Positions 9,818 through 21,564 of a DNA stretch of 64,000 nt are shown here, in pieces. Position numbers and translations under genes: made by a program. The stretch spans positions 4,541,882 to 4,605,881 of the forward strand of contig NW_022098050.1 of the NCBI RefSeq assembly GCF_002288925.2, in the 5' to 3' direction. Origin of the DNA: Delphinapterus leucas. Its lineage: Eukaryota > Chordata > Mammalia > Artiodactyla > Monodontidae. The notes under the pieces are model-generated. The model ran no database searches and was not told the origin of the DNA. It worked only from the letters and a program-made list of their open reading frames with translations. Position 1 is the stretch's first letter, and the number at the start of each line of letters is the position of its first letter.

Positions 9818-9929
9818 AAAGTCCACCTAGGTTTTGGCTCTCCAGGTGGCAGTGTGGAGGGGGCACTGACTTAGGAGTGTGACAACTTGGCCTCTCCTTC
9901 CACATGGGTCCCACAGCACCCACAGGGTT

Positions 9930-10430
9930 GGGATTCTCCAGTGGCTTCTCATGATTTGAGGGACACAATCCAAAGCCCTCCCCACGGCTGCAAAGCCCTG
10001 TGGGAAGCAGCCCCAGCTCTGGCCCCAACCTCATTTCACTTCAGGCCCCCTGACTTCTTTGCTGTACTTCGGACAGGTCAAACCCACACTTGCCTCAGGG
10101 CCTTTGCACTTGTTCCCTGTGCCTGAAATGCTCTCCCCACCCCCACCCCCACCCCCACGCAACAGTCCTGGGCTGACGCTCACTTATTCAGACCGCAGCT
10201 CAAATGGCCTCCTCCATCATCTCGCCCCTTAACATGCTTTTTTTTTTCTTTAAGTACTTATCCTGACATTATATTACATCTTTTATGTGTTTATAGTCTA
10301 CCTCTCCTCATTTGAATGTAAGCTCCCCCAAAACAGGGATTTTGTCCTTATTCACCATTTCATCCCCAGAATCTGGAATAGGATCTGACACATAACTAGA
10401 TGCTCAATAAAAATGTATAGATGAGCACGT
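9930..10430 (+). repeat. L2 LINE 3' end
   Basis: Plus-strand L2 order: 'ttgcctcagggcctttgcac', 'tgcctgaaatgctctccccac', 'gaatgtaagctccccca' and the tail 'agatgctcaataaaaatg'. It contains the C-rich tract at 10135-10159. Confidence 0.85.
10135..10159 (-). repeat. (CCCCCA)n tract, G-quadruplex candidate on minus strand
   Basis: Four C runs of four to five separated by single A. On the minus strand this is four G runs with one-base T loops, the strongest simple quadruplex geometry in the window. It arose inside the L2. Confidence 0.8.
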
Positions 10431-10566
10431 GGCTTTTCTAAAACATCAGTCTGAGGCTTCGGTTCACTGGATGACTCCCCTATGCCTTAAGGGTAAACTT
10501 TTCCAGAGCCCATCATGATCTGTTCTCTGCATAGCTCTAGTCACCTCCCGACCCTGTCCACTCCCA

Positions 10567-10916
10567 CCATACGCATGCACACGCACACGCACACACTAAT
10601 GCACACACGTAACTACACACACACACACAGATACACAAATATATGATCGTGGAACACACAAACATATCCACAGACATACACAGAGACACATGCAGATTTA
10701 GATATACAAACATGCACTCATGTACACATACATGGACACACATACACAGATGTATCTATAGACATATACAGGCACACCAGGAGGACACATACACACAGAC
10801 ACACACACATATACATGCACACAGACACACAAACAGACGTAGACACATGCACAACACATAGATACACAAATACACACATAGAGACACACAGAGATACGTG
10901 CACGGAGACACACACA
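10567..10916. repeat. Degenerate CA-rich microsatellite region
   Basis: About 350 bp dominated by ACAC with interspersed ATAC, AGAC and TGCA steps. The purine/pyrimidine alternation makes long cysteine-, valine- and threonine-rich false reading frames on both strands. Confidence 0.9.
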
Positions 10917-11084
10917 CTTTCAGCCCACAGTTCCATAGACCCAGCACACTCATGCTCATTGGTAGGAATTTACCATTTTGCACGTGCCCCTCCTTCTCCC
11001 CAGCTTCTACCCTCTCCTGGACAGCTCCTACTCCTGCCTCAGGGCACAGCTCTGAGGTCATCCTCCCCAAAGAGTCAGTACCAC

Positions 11085-11290
11085 ATGGCGGTAAACAGTA
11101 CAGACTCTGGAGCCAGACTCCCTGAATTCAAATTCTGGCTATGCTGCTTGCTAGCTGTGTGCCCTAGGACAAGTTACTTAACCTTTCTGAGCCTCAGTTT
11201 CCCCCCACAGTAAACAGGGATGGTGATGAAACTAGTACCTACCTCATGGAGTCATTGGAGTTGGCGTTAACACATGTAAAGTGGCCCAGA
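11085..11290 (+). repeat. MIR SINE, nearly full length
   Basis: 'agactctggagccagactcc', 'ctagctgtgtgccctaggac', 'tctgagcctcagtttcccc' and 'cctacctcatggagtcattgg' are in consensus order. Confidence 0.9.
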
Positions 11291-11799
11291 ATGAAGATGA
11301 ATTAGCCATTATGGTTACTTCCTGACCACCCCTAAGACTCGATTCAGGGCTGCCCCCAAGTTCTCCTTAGCGTCAGTACAGCTGTCTCTGTAGCATGGAC
11401 CCGTCTGCATTACAAACGTGTGTTTATCGTCTTTCTCTGCAACAGGGCTCGGAGGCCCGTGGAGGGCGTCCTGTGCACCTGGAGCCCCAGTGCCCAGCCC
11501 AGGGCCTGTACACCAGGTGCTCAACGCATATTCCCTGAGGGCGAGTATGCCCTTGAGTGATCCACTGAGTTGCCCTGGGATGTCAAGTTCTCTTCTGTAA
11601 AGTAACATCATTGGACTGCGAGTTTCCTAAGGCCCTTCTGGGTCAAATGGTCTGTGATTCTTCAATTCCGTGCCTGACCCCCTGTGTGAAAAAATAAGTT
11701 CTTCCTTTATTATACCAAAACTATAATCATATCTTCATAAAAGCTCTTTCAACTCCTCCAGATCTTTTCCAAAGGGAACGTGCGAAATAATGGGCATCA

Positions 11800-11935
11800 A
11801 GGGCCCTTAGAAACGAGATCAATCCCAACCTTTCTCTGAGGAAAGGACCAAGGCCCAGAGACTGAAGCTGGCTTGTTCAAGGTCACTCAGCAAGCTAATA
11901 GAAGACCCAGGGCCACAATACAGGGGTCATGGTTC
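11800..11935 (-). repeat. MIR SINE fragment
   Basis: 'aaggcccagagactgaagc', 'caaggtcactcagcaagc' and 'agacccaggg' are in reverse MIR order. Confidence 0.6.
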
Positions 11936-12109
11936 ACTGCACTATTTTTTTATGCACATACACACAAAAATGATTCGGGGAGATTCTTCAGCAGAGGCAG
12001 AAGAGCGAAAGCTAGCAAAATTTGGATGGAAATTTAAGAGAGAGGATGAGTCAGTGATACTCTTTAAAGTATCACTCGGTGCTTTTGCTGTGACAGTACA
12101 TAAAAATAA

Positions 12110-12310
12110 CACTAGCTAACGGGTTTAGTGAATTCTTGCCACCAGCCAGACACTGCCTTAAACACTTGACACACTTTTTCTCATTTAAACCTCCAAACGA
12201 TGCTCTGAGGAAGGTGCCCATTTTACAGATGAGGAAACTGAGGCTTAGAGAGGAAAAGTAACTTTCCCAAAGGTACCCAGACAGTAAGTGGTAGAACCAG
12301 GATCTGAAAC
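12110..12310 (-). repeat. MIR SINE
   Basis: 'cattttacagatgaggaaac', 'gaggcttagagaggaaaagt' and 'cagtaagtggtagaaccagg' are in reverse MIR order. Confidence 0.9.
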
Positions 12311-12537
12311 AATGTGGTGTGATGACAGCTCCAGGTCCCTGACTCTGGCACCGTCCTATGTGCCAGCCCCATCAATCAACACACCTTCTTAAATTAAATT
12401 AACATCCCTTGACAGACTGCTGCATTTTTCAGAAACAAGTTCACCCAGCAAATTTTGGACTGAGCATTTCTGTGCTGTACCTTTTCCCCTTGTTTTTCCT
12501 TATTTTTCTTTTAAGGTCAGTTTTACTTAAGAACGTC

Positions 12538-12671
12538 TTTTTGTTGCTGTTGTTGTTGTTTCTGGCCACACCATGTGGCTCACGGGATCTTAGTTCCCCA
12601 ACCAGGAACCGAACTCGGGTCCCGGCAGTGAAAGCGTCGAGTCCTAACCACTAGACTGCCAGGGAGTTCCC
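12538..12671 (-). mobile_element. CHR-type SINE, short class, minus
   Basis: Reverse complement of the short CHR-type SINE: a T-rich (tail) end at 12538, 'tctggccacaccatgtggct' in the body, and the head ending 'ccactagactgccagggagt'. The B box is mutated. No clean target duplication was found, so it is older than the copy at 9.7 kb. Confidence 0.8.
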
Positions 12672-12789
12672 TTCCCTATTTTTTTTTTTTTCAGTGACTT
12701 GCAGTGTAGACAATATGTGTGTCACAGACACAAACTCAGAGAGGTGGAAGTGGGAAGAGGATTACAGAAGATACCAGTGGTATCAGTGA

Positions 12790-13230
12790 GCTATTGCTGG
12801 GCAGCAACATACAACAATAAACGTTTATTCTCATACTCACAGGTCTCAGGGTGAACTGGCATGGCTCTGTTTCAGGTGTGCAGCTGCAGGTTGGCTGGGC
12901 TAGGCTGGACTGAACTCCAAGTTCTGGGTTCAGGTCAGGCTCACAGATCTCCTGGTTCTTCTGATACCAGCTGGCTCCCTGGGGCATGTTCTCTCATAAT
13001 GATGACAGAAATGCAAGAGGACAAATGCAAACTCATGGTACCACTTAAGGCTTAGGCTTGGAACCGGCCATGTCATCACTTCCATCTACACGCCAAAGGC
13101 CACAGCAAGTTACACGGCCAAGTCCAGCGTCAATGGGGTGGAAAATAGACCCCAGCTCTTATGGGAGGCATGCCAGTGGCACGGATAGAGGGAGGGGTGA
13201 GAAATTGGAAGCAGTTATGTAAGCTACTGC
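12790..13230 (-). repeat. Old MaLR-like LTR, minus
   Basis: Starts with a 'ctattgctgggcagcaacat' block (diverged form of the reverse MLT1 end) and contains GGCTGGGCTAGGCTGG and a 'gaaaatagaccccagctctt' block. The same layout recurs at 57.6 and 59.2 kb. Confidence 0.5.
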
Positions 13231-13239
13231 GGGGGTCAT

Positions 13240-13920
13240 TCGAAAATTCAGGGAGATTTGATCATCAGCACGTTTTATGAAGATGGGGGAGAGAGGGAGG
13301 GGGAAGGACGGAGACTGGCGTTACCTGTATTTCAAATTCTGGGACAAGATGTCCCATTGCATCTTGAATTCAGGCCTGAGGTTTCCAGGGAAACTTCTGG
13401 GCTCAGCAGAGGACGTAGGGACAAGCCACCTCCTCAGGTGTGTTCCCAGACCACGAGCAGAGCAGCGGTTATCTCTGTTAAATCAGACACCTGCTCAGTG
13501 CCCAGCCTGCATGGCATGAAGGGCTGCAGCCCTGATCACTTGAGGGAGGCTCACAGGGAAAGCAGGTGGGCAAACGCAGACGGCCCAGACGCCTCCGCAC
13601 ACCTGAACGCCAACCAGATGGCCACGCTGCCTCTTGTACCGGCACCTCTCCTCCCTGAGGTCACGATGCCTATTCTTCCTCCTTCTGTGTCTTGAGCTAG
13701 CAAGGAGACAATGCTACCCATACAGGGCTGGAAAATGGAGTCAAGGGATTGGCTGAGCTCTTCCTGCCCTGGATATGCTGTCTTTCTCACTGCCTCTTAT
13801 CTGCCTAAACAAACAGACCACTCTCTCCATCGGGCCTCAGTTTCCCCACCTGTAACGACAGGTATAGAATCCTCCTCAGCCCGCCCCTTGCCCTGGGGGC
13901 TGTGTGAGGCCGCAGAGTGC
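13240..13920. other. No gene or repeat recognised
   Basis: Unique-looking sequence. The open frame at 13258-13695 (plus) has no domain signature, and its start has no promoter or CpG context, so I do not call it a gene. Confidence 0.45.
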
Positions 13921-13924
13921 TTCT

Positions 13925-14175
13925 GGGGTGGTGATGAGGGTCTGGAGCCAGACGAGTGTGATCAGGTGGTCCTGGTCCCAGCCTTGGAGGCAGGCTGGCC
14001 GGAACCAAATGCAAGCCTCACCACTGTGTAGCCTGGTGACGTCTCAAGCCTCAGTCTTCTCATCAAGAAAATGTTCACAATGATGATACCTACCTCAGAG
14101 GAATGCTGTAAGGAGCGTTAAACAAGGAAAGCATGAGACAGTGGCTGGAACATAATGACACTCTGTAATTTACAG
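13925..14175 (+). repeat. MIR SINE, diverged
   Basis: 'ggtctggagccagacgagtg', 'caagcctcagtcttctcatc' and 'gatgatacctacctcagagg' are in plus MIR order. Confidence 0.7.
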
Positions 14176-14287
14176 ATATTCTGGTCATATGTCTCTTAGA
14201 TTTCTGATGTCCGGGTTGAGCCTTCTATTAAGTCTACGCAGGCACCCTCTGCTTCTGTGGCGACCCTGTTCTAAACACCTCACATCA

Positions 14288-14603
14288 GGGACTTCCCGGA
14301 TGTCACAGTGGTTAAGAATCCGCCTGTCAATGCAAGGGACAGGGGTTCGAGCCCTGGTCTGGGAAGATCCCACATGCCGCAGGGCAACAAAGCCCGTGCG
14401 CCACAACTACTGAGCCCGTGTGACACAACTACTGAGCGTGCGCTCTAGAGCCCGCGAGCCACAACTACTGAAGCCCGCGTGCCTAGAGCCCATGCTCCAC
14501 AACAAGAGAAGCCACCACAATGAGAAGCCCGCGCACCGCAACGAAGACCCAACGCAGCCAAAAATAAAGTAAATAAAATAAAAATAAATAAATAAATATA
14601 TAT
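14288..14603 (+). mobile_element. CHR-type SINE, long class
   Basis: tRNA-like head with B box (GGTTCGAGCCC near 14344-14354), a long body with repeated CACAACTACTGA units, and a complex A/T-rich tail ending in AAAT repeats. Target duplication is CTCACATCA (14279-14287) and CTCACGTCA (14604-14612), with one difference. Confidence 0.9.
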
Positions 14604-14654
14604 CTCACGTCAACCCTGCCAAAGAGCAGCTTTGCAAGTGGGCCCCCAGAACCC

Positions 14655-14830
14655 CATTCATTCATTCGTTCATTCATCCATTCAATAATTTTTATTTATA
14701 AAATTTACGTGCCCAGAACCAGTCCAGACACCGTGGGAAACATGAAGAAATGTAAAACACAACTCGTCTCTCAAGTAACTCCCAGTCTACCTAGGAATCA
14801 ACGCCTTTAAGTCTAGCATGAAAATCTGAG
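14655..14830 (-). repeat. L2 LINE 3' tail
   Basis: A CATT-rich start (14659-14691) followed by a diverged reverse L2 3' UTR ('aacagt...' replaced by 'cccagaaccagtccagacac'). Confidence 0.55.
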
Positions 14831-15635
14831 AGACAGGAGGGGTCTATGGCCTCCTGGCTCAACTCCCACCCAAGGCAAGAAGCGCCCCCGCCCCCAACCC
14901 GGTCTATTCCCAAAAGATCCAGCCTCTGCTGAAATCAACCTGGAGACAGGAAGCTTAGGGCCTGACCATGCAGGAGATCAGACCTTTTCAGTTCTTATTG
15001 TGAGAAAAAAAATCACTTCCTGACTTTAAGCTGAAATTCAGCTTCCTGCGACTTTTGCCCTCCTTGCATGTCCCCTGAGCCAGACAACTCCTCGCCATCC
15101 ATCTCCAGGTGCTAATCCCTTCCCACAGCACTCCTTTCGTGTAAGGTGTATAGGGGACATCACAAGACACGATATTGATTAATTTGCTAAATCTGTGCTT
15201 TCTGGGGTGTTCCATGGAACACTGGTTCCACAGAGCTTAAGTAAGTACGTGCTCAAACAAAATAAGTGCTCATCCGTTGTTCCGCTGAGAAATTCTAGGT
15301 AAAGCCAAGCCAACCGGTTTCCGTCACTGAAAGATACCACCTTGAAGCCTGTAAGAGAATCACGTGAGGCTGCAGGATGTCCCCAAATCTCTTGATGCCA
15401 GGACTGCACTCTGCTCATGGATCATTACCCAGAGACCAGTGTTCCTCAGAGAACTCTTTGGGGGGAAAGTAAGTTGAAAAACAAGGAATCCAGACTGTGA
15501 GCACATAGGCAAAGAAGACTGTTCTGAGTTGGATGGTGTAGCAAAAGCCATCACGTCCCGCCTGCCCCCACTTGGCACTTAACATATCGGCGCCCATGGT
15601 GGCCTTGACTTCCGATCGCGAGCACTGCATATCTG
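14831..15635. other. Unique non-coding DNA with a 14 bp palindrome
   Basis: No repeat or exon recognised. TGTTCCATGGAACA (15208-15221) is a perfect self-complementary 14-mer next to a half-repeat of it (ggttcca, 15224-15230). Confidence 0.45.
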
Positions 15636-15639
15636 CCTG

Positions 15640-15920
15640 AGAGCTTTCTGGCTACTGGATCCCACTGTGCCCATGAAGGCAGCAGCCTGGAATTCCTAGA
15701 AATCTAGCGACCCCCCCTCCCCGAGAGCAGCTGTCAAGCCATGACTGACAGCCCAGCTCCTCCACCCTCCGTTGGGATAACCGACTGCACGGTTCCTCGC
15801 GCGGTTCCTTTCCATTCCTGCCTCACTTCCCAGCTCCCCTGCTGGTTCTTCCGGAGATCTCCTTGCAAATAAACTATTTGCATTCAAATCCGGGCCCAGG
15901 CTCTGTCATCCTCACTGCTC
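15640..15920 (+). repeat. Unnamed repeat family, copy 2 (+)
   Basis: 'tcttccggagatctccttgc', then 'aaataaactatttgcattca' and 'caggctctgtcatcc', align by eye with the 3' ends near 3.6, 34.7, 41.0 and 41.9 kb. Confidence 0.55.
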
Positions 15921-16839
15921 CCCATCTGCACCAGACACACACGCCTCTCAAGTCTCTCCCTGCCTCAATTTCCCCATTTGTTTTTCCACAGCTTGGGGAC
16001 TCAGTCTGGCCCGGCGGAAAAGGACTCCAGGCAAGGAGTCATGGGAAAGGAGGAGAGGGCTCTCTCAGGCACATAAATCACTCCGCAGCTGAGAGGCCTG
16101 GCGTTCCCAAGCCTGGAAGGTAATTCCCAGGGCTGAGAATAACTTGGCAAGCAACCCCCAAGTCAGGGCGGGACTCAGGGCCAAGCTTCTGGGTCGCTTT
16201 TCTCCATTTTTACTGTGGGTGTAACCTTGATCCCTCTGCAGAGGTAAACAATGGGGTCTGAATTACTTGGTTTGGAAAAGGAAGAGGCCCCAGGGAGGTA
16301 AACGCCGCAGCAATAAATGCAGAGGAGAGACAGCTGTGCACAGCACACCCGCTTCCCCTCCCCTAGCGCAAACCTGGGGCATCTCTAAAGGCGAAAAGGC
16401 ATCACTCTTCTCTCCCTCTAGCATGGGCCAAAGTTGCTGAAGCCACAAATCACCAAGAAAAGTGCAGAAGAAAGTTCGCCATTTCTTGGAATGGAAATAA
16501 TAATAAATAGTAATAATCTGTTCCGTGTATTTAGCCAAGACATTTTCTCCAAGGAGCTTTGCGCTCAAATTTATTGTAAGTCCCCAGGGTCTGAATTTTT
16601 TTAATTAAAAACTTTTTTACTGGGAAAACATACCAAAAGAAAAAAAATTAACCCCAGAAGTGAGTTATGTGGAGGCGATCACCATCCTGCATTTCTTCAG
16701 CATTTGTCTTTTTATTCTTCTCCCTGTGGATGGTTTCACCCTGACCAGTCCTGCAGTGTGGATTGTCCATCGCATAAAAAATTAAGCATAAGTGCCTATA
16801 CCGGACGCCCTGGAAGAGGGAGGGGAAAGGCGTGGAAAC

Positions 16840-17110
16840 ACATTGACCATTTCCTAAGTGCCAGGCGCATCCGACATACATTATATTCTTAATTCTCATT
16901 ACAACCCCGGGACCTAGCGTTTAAGCGATTGCTGTACGCCTGCTAAGGGCTTTCAATGAGTTACCACATTAAATCCTCACAAAGTCCTCTGGTGTGATTC
17001 TTTTAGTGTCCCCATGTTTCAGATGTGGACAATTGAGGCTTAGAGAAGGTAAAACATGAGGAAAAACTCGCACATGGAAACAGGAGGAAACCAGATCTGC
17101 CTGGTTCTGG
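16840..17110 (-). repeat. MIR SINE, long, diverged
   Basis: 'ctaagtgccaggcgcatcc', 'cattaaatcctcacaaagtc' and 'gaggcttagagaaggtaaaa' are in reverse MIR order. A partly duplicated middle suggests two overlapping copies. Confidence 0.7.
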
Positions 17111-18382
17111 GGCACTAGTTTTCCCTTGGGCGGGCGAGGTGGGGGGCAGAGATTGGCATCGTGCCTCAGGCGCTGCTGGAAGCCCTGTCGAGCCAAGGCT
17201 TCCAGTGCAGGTGAGTTATTAGGGATGCGCTCCCAGGAGAAAACAGTAAGGGCCGGCAGAGCAGAACGGGAAAGTGGAGGAAGCCAGGGAAACATGCCAA
17301 CTCCAAGTCCCAGCCTCAGCCTGATCCCATGGGAGGACTCCGGGAGACAACTTACACCCCAGAGTTTGTCCTGCCTCCAGGGAATGGAGCTGGGGCGGAG
17401 GGTTTCCACACCAGTCACTGGCTGATGGGTGCCCCAGGGTGGAGGGGGAAAGGGGGACAGGAAACTTCTAGGTGCTTCCAGCTCTCCCTACCTCTGGGGA
17501 GGCCGCAGAGTCTAAGGGCAACCCTCTGAAAGCCCCGGCTGTTGGCAGCAGAGCCCCCTGAAGCTAGGGGCTGGTCCCTCAGGCCTGGCAAAAGGGATGG
17601 GAGCGAATCTGGGTGGGACACCAGCAATGCGCGCCGCGCTTGGTGACTTCGTTAAACAAGGAGCACCCGGACGGCCAGGACGTTCGCGTTCTTGGGCAGG
17701 AGACCCTCCTCCTGCCCCATATATGTGGCTGGGTGAAGAGCTTTGGGAGGGTACCATGATGTTCTGGGCGTAATTGTCAATAGCCTGCCCAACCCACCCC
17801 AAGACGCAGACCACCCGGCCAAGGCTGAGGGGATGAGACATGGGCTGTGGGCCCAAGTTAGCCAACTCGTTACTGGAGAACAACCCATCAGATGTTCTCA
17901 CTAAGGACTGGAGCTCGGAGGTGGCAGATCCTGCCAGGTCCTCTAGACTCCTGGCTTCGGCTTAACCGAGAAATAGACCCGAGAGCATGTGGCAGTCAGG
18001 AGTCAGGGGGCAAAGTCCCCGCGGGGCAGGCTGGGGCAGCCTCTGAGAGCACGCATGTCACTGCAGTGGCATGGGTTCCAGCCCCGTGTCCGAGGAGCCC
18101 GGCTGCACTTTGGTCCCTGTGCCTTGACACTGACAGTGGTGGCCTGACAAAGAAGCCTGCTTTGCTGGTGGCAACCCTAGGGTCCTGCCTGAGGCAGACA
18201 GCCAAGAGCCCGAGTCACAGGTTTCCAACCAGAAAGCAGACAGATATGGCCGCTGCCGGGCCACGGCAGTGGCAGAGCAGAGGGTAGGGGTCCACAACCC
18301 CTGCCACCAGGGCTTTGGGCCTGGGGCTGCCCTGTGCCTCTCCCGGAGGCAACCCAGGACACGCCGAGCTCAGATGCAAGGG
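17111..18382. other. GC-rich unique DNA, no gene seen
   Basis: About 1.27 kb without a recognised repeat. Open frames occur on both strands with no shared protein signature. GC-rich sequence alone produces such frames, so none is called. Confidence 0.45.
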
Positions 18383-18500
18383 CTCACACACACACACACT
18401 CACACACACAATCACGTACACACCCACACAATCATATACACTCACACTCTCACACATATGTATTTACACAGTCACACATATAATCACACACACACATACA
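18383..18500. repeat. CA-rich microsatellite, imperfect
   Basis: Mainly CACA interrupted by CTCACA, ATCATA and TAATCA steps. Confidence 0.9.
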
Positions 18501-18699
18501 ATCTCTCTCACCCACCTCTCACACCTAGCCTGTCAAAGTACCAAAAAACCCATATGAAGGCACACATTCTGTGTTCTCTATTTATACATGTTGGTATTTG
18601 TCAATTTACTTCAATCAATGGAATAAAGCTTCTATTGCGGGACGTTTAGGTTTCCACTGCTTTGCTGTGGCAAACAAACAATGTTGAGTGAATAAAAGT

Positions 18700-19290
18700 A
18701 AGTTTCAGTAGGATACGTACAGGACGCTACCACCTTTGTAAAATTTAAAAACATTCAAAACAATGGTGTATGTGGTTTAGGGATACGTACATACATAGTA
18801 CACGTCTAAAACGTGCAGAAGGTGACACGCCAGCCCCTGAGGGGAAGGAAGCAGAGAGGGAAGGAGAGGTGGGGTTTTCCCTGTACATGACCCTTGAACA
18901 ACACAGGGGTACAGGCACTGACCCTTCTCGCAGTCGAAAATCCGGGTATAATTTATAGTCTGCCCTCCGTATCTGCGATCCCTCTATATCCACGGTTCCA
19001 CATCTGCGGATTCAACCAACAAGGATGTTGTAGCACTATAGTATTTACTATTGAAAAAAAATCCACGTATAAGTGGACCCACACAGTTCAAATCCATGAT
19101 GTTCAAGGGTCAACTGTATTTGGGAATTTGTATTTTTTAATATATGAAAGAGAGAAATGAAGGAATTGTGGCAAAATATTAAATTTGTCTAACCTCTGTG
19201 GCAGGTTCATGGGTGTTTCATATTACTTCCCATAATTTTCTGTGTTTGGAATGTTTCTTATTTTTAAATAATGTTTTAATAATTTTTAAA
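18700..19290 (+). repeat. Old LINE 3' UTR-like sequence split by a DNA transposon
   Basis: 18700-18885 ('tgtggtttagggatacgtac' type) and 19119-19290 ('tggcaaaatattaaatttg', 'aatgtttcttatttttaaat') read as one old LINE 3' region interrupted by the Tigger-like element at 18886-19116. Family uncertain. Confidence 0.4.
18886..19116. mobile_element. Tigger-like (Tc1/mariner) non-autonomous element
   Basis: About 231 bp bounded by inverted ends: 'tgacccttgaacaac' at the left and 'ttcaagggtca' near the right. TA dinucleotides flank it (18884-18885, 19117-19118), as expected for Tc1/mariner insertion. The interior carries a near-inverted pair of 'ccgtatctgcgatcc' and 'ccacatctgcggattc' blocks. It has no transposase. 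Confidence 0.85.
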
Positions 19291-19462
19291 AGTTCACCTA
19301 AAACTGAATATCAACATACCCTATGACTCAGCAATTCTACTCTTAAGTATATACTCAGTGCAATGTGTTCATATGCTCACCAAGACATACACAAAGAACA
19401 TTCATCCCAGCACAGTCTTACCATCCCTGCTTGGAAAACAAGCCCAATGCATTGTCATGGTC
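19290..19462 (+). repeat. L1 ORF2 3' fragment
   Basis: 'ccctatgactcagcaattct' and 'actcttaagtatatactcag' match the conserved L1 ORF2 end. It stops before the poly-T head of the next L1. Confidence 0.7.
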
Positions 19463-19466
19463 TGTT

Positions 19467-19995
19467 TCTTTTTTTTTTTTTTGTCCAGCTTTATCGAGGT
19501 ATACTTGACAAATAAGATTTTATATATTTAAAGAGTACAACGTGGTGATTCAATATACATATACTTTGTGAAATGATTATCCAATCAGGTTAATTGACAC
19601 ATCCATCACCTCACACAGTTTTCTATTTTGCATGTGTGATGAGAAGGCTTAAAATCTACTCTCTTAACAAATTTCAAGTATACAATACAGTATTATTAGT
19701 GTATGGTCAGCATGCTGTACATTCAGTCTCCAGAACTTATTCATCTCATAGCTAAAGGCTTGTACCCTTTGACCAGCATCTCCCCATTTTCCCCACCCCC
19801 TCACCCCCGGTAACCACCATTCTCTGTTTCTATGAATTCAACGTTTTTCTTAACTATTTCACATATAAACGAGATCATCCAGTATTTGTCTTTTTCTGTC
19901 TGACTTATTTCACTCAGTAAACGTAGTGTCCTCCAGTTTCATCCACGTTGTTGCAAGTGGCAGGATTTCCCTCTTTCTCGTGACTGAATAACATT

Positions 19996-20040
<45 letters not shown>

Positions 20041-20990
20041 CACACACACACACATATAAGTATAGCTACCCCTGCTCTCTTTTGGTTTCTATTTGCATGG
20101 AATATCTTTTTCCATCCCTTCACTTTTAGCCCATGTGTGTGTTCTTAAAGTTGAATGGGTCTCTTGTAGGCATTTTTTTAATCTATTCAGCCACTCTATG
20201 TCTTTTGATTAGAGAAATTAATCCATTTACACTTGAAATAATTATGGGTAGGTAAGGACCTCCTAACGCCTTCTTCTTAATTGTTTTCTGGTTGTTTTAC
20301 AGTCCCTTTGTTCCTTTCTTCCCTCTTACTATCTTCCTTTGTGAATGTGATACTTTCTGTAGTGGTATGCTTTGATTCCCTTCTTTTTACCTTTTGTGTA
20401 TCTACTGTAGGTCTTTGCTTTGAGGTTACCATGGGGATTACATAAAACATCTTACAGTTATAAAAGTCTATTGTAAGCTGATAACAACTTAACTCTGATT
20501 GCATACAAAAACTCTGCCCTTTTACTCTCCTCCCACATTTTTTGTTTTTGATGTCACACTTTACATCTTTTTATATGGTGTATCCATTAACAAATTGTAG
20601 CCAAAGTTATTTTTACTACTTCTGTCCTTTAACTTTTACAGTTCAATGGTTAGCACACCGCCATATTACAATATTAGAGTACTCTGAATTTTATTATATG
20701 CTTATTTTTAGCAGTGTATTTTATATTTTCATGTGTTTTCATGTTACTAAGTAGCATCCTTTCATTTCAGCTTGAATAACTCCTTTCAGCATCTCTTGTA
20801 AGTCAGGTCTAGTGGTGATGAACTTCCTCAGCTTTTGTTTGTCTAAAAAGATCTGTATCTTTCCTTCATTTCTAAAGGAGAGCTCTGCTGGGTAAAGTTT
20901 TCTTGGTTGGCAGTTTTGTTTTTCTTTCAGCACTTTGAATATATCACCCCATTCTATCCTGGCCTGCAAGGTTTCTCCTAAGTATGGCTA
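19467..20990 (-). mobile_element. L1 LINE, 5'-truncated, minus (older type)
   Basis: A poly-T head at 19469-19482 is followed by reverse L1 3' UTR ('ctttatcgaggtatacttg', 'gtaaccaccattctctgttt') and more upstream L1 sequence to about 20990 ('ttcagcactttgaatatatc'). About 1.5 kb; no open ORF2 remains. A TG/CA microsatellite grew inside it. Confidence 0.8.
19998..20054. repeat. (TG)n followed by (CA)n inverted microsatellite
   Basis: A TG run at 19998-20039 switches to a CA run at 20041-20054. The two are complementary, so one strand can fold back on itself besides having left-handed DNA potential. Confidence 0.9.
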
Positions 20991-21419
20991 ATAGCCTTAC
21001 AGGCGTTCCCTTGAATGTGACACCTTCTGATCTCTGGCTGCTCTTCTCCCAGCTCCTCCCTGCCCCTTAGTAATGCAACTCACCTCGCATTCTCAATGAG
21101 GCAAAAATGAAGTGAGTTTCCGGGGCAGCATCCCACACTGCCAGGGAAGCCAGGCATTCACTCACATGTTCTCACTTCCTCTGTAGAAGAAAGCATGGGC
21201 CGAGCGGGTCTTTCTTGGTACTGAGATGTGCCACCTTGGGAGAGGGGTGATTCAAGTAAAATGAAACTGTTCCTTTTACCCTCTTCAATGCCTCTAATCT
21301 CAGAAACTTTTGCTCCAACAGTGTGCTGACCCCAAGACTTCCACAAAGGCAGTGTCATCTGCGAGAGAATGTCAAAACGCTGTGTTCTTTGAGTGGGGGG
21401 AATGGTAGAAAACTCCCAT

Positions 21420-21562
21420 TCTACTGTCTTGATGATATCACTCTCTAGGGTCTATTTCTTGATCCAGGTGTGGTTACGTGGGTGTGTTTGGTTTGTGACA
21501 AGCCATCAAATGTATACTTATGATTTGTGCACTTTTCAGCATTATCTTACATTTGAATAAAA
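21420..21562 (+). repeat. L1 LINE 3' UTR fragment
   Basis: 'ttgatccaggtgtggttacg', 'tgtatacttatgatttgtgc' and 'catttgaataaaa' form the terminal part of an L1M-type 3' UTR. Confidence 0.7.
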
Positions 21563-21564
21563 TC

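Noticed and set aside
10567..10916. Regularly spaced short repeats that could look like an array
   Set aside because: These are drifting CA-type microsatellite units without unique spacers, in a mammalian genome. It is not a CRISPR array.
15208..15221. 14 bp palindrome TGTTCCATGGAACA as an operator or hormone-response element
   Set aside because: It resembles a steroid-receptor palindrome only loosely (no 3 bp spacer) and may belong to an unrecognised ancient repeat; not strong enough to call.
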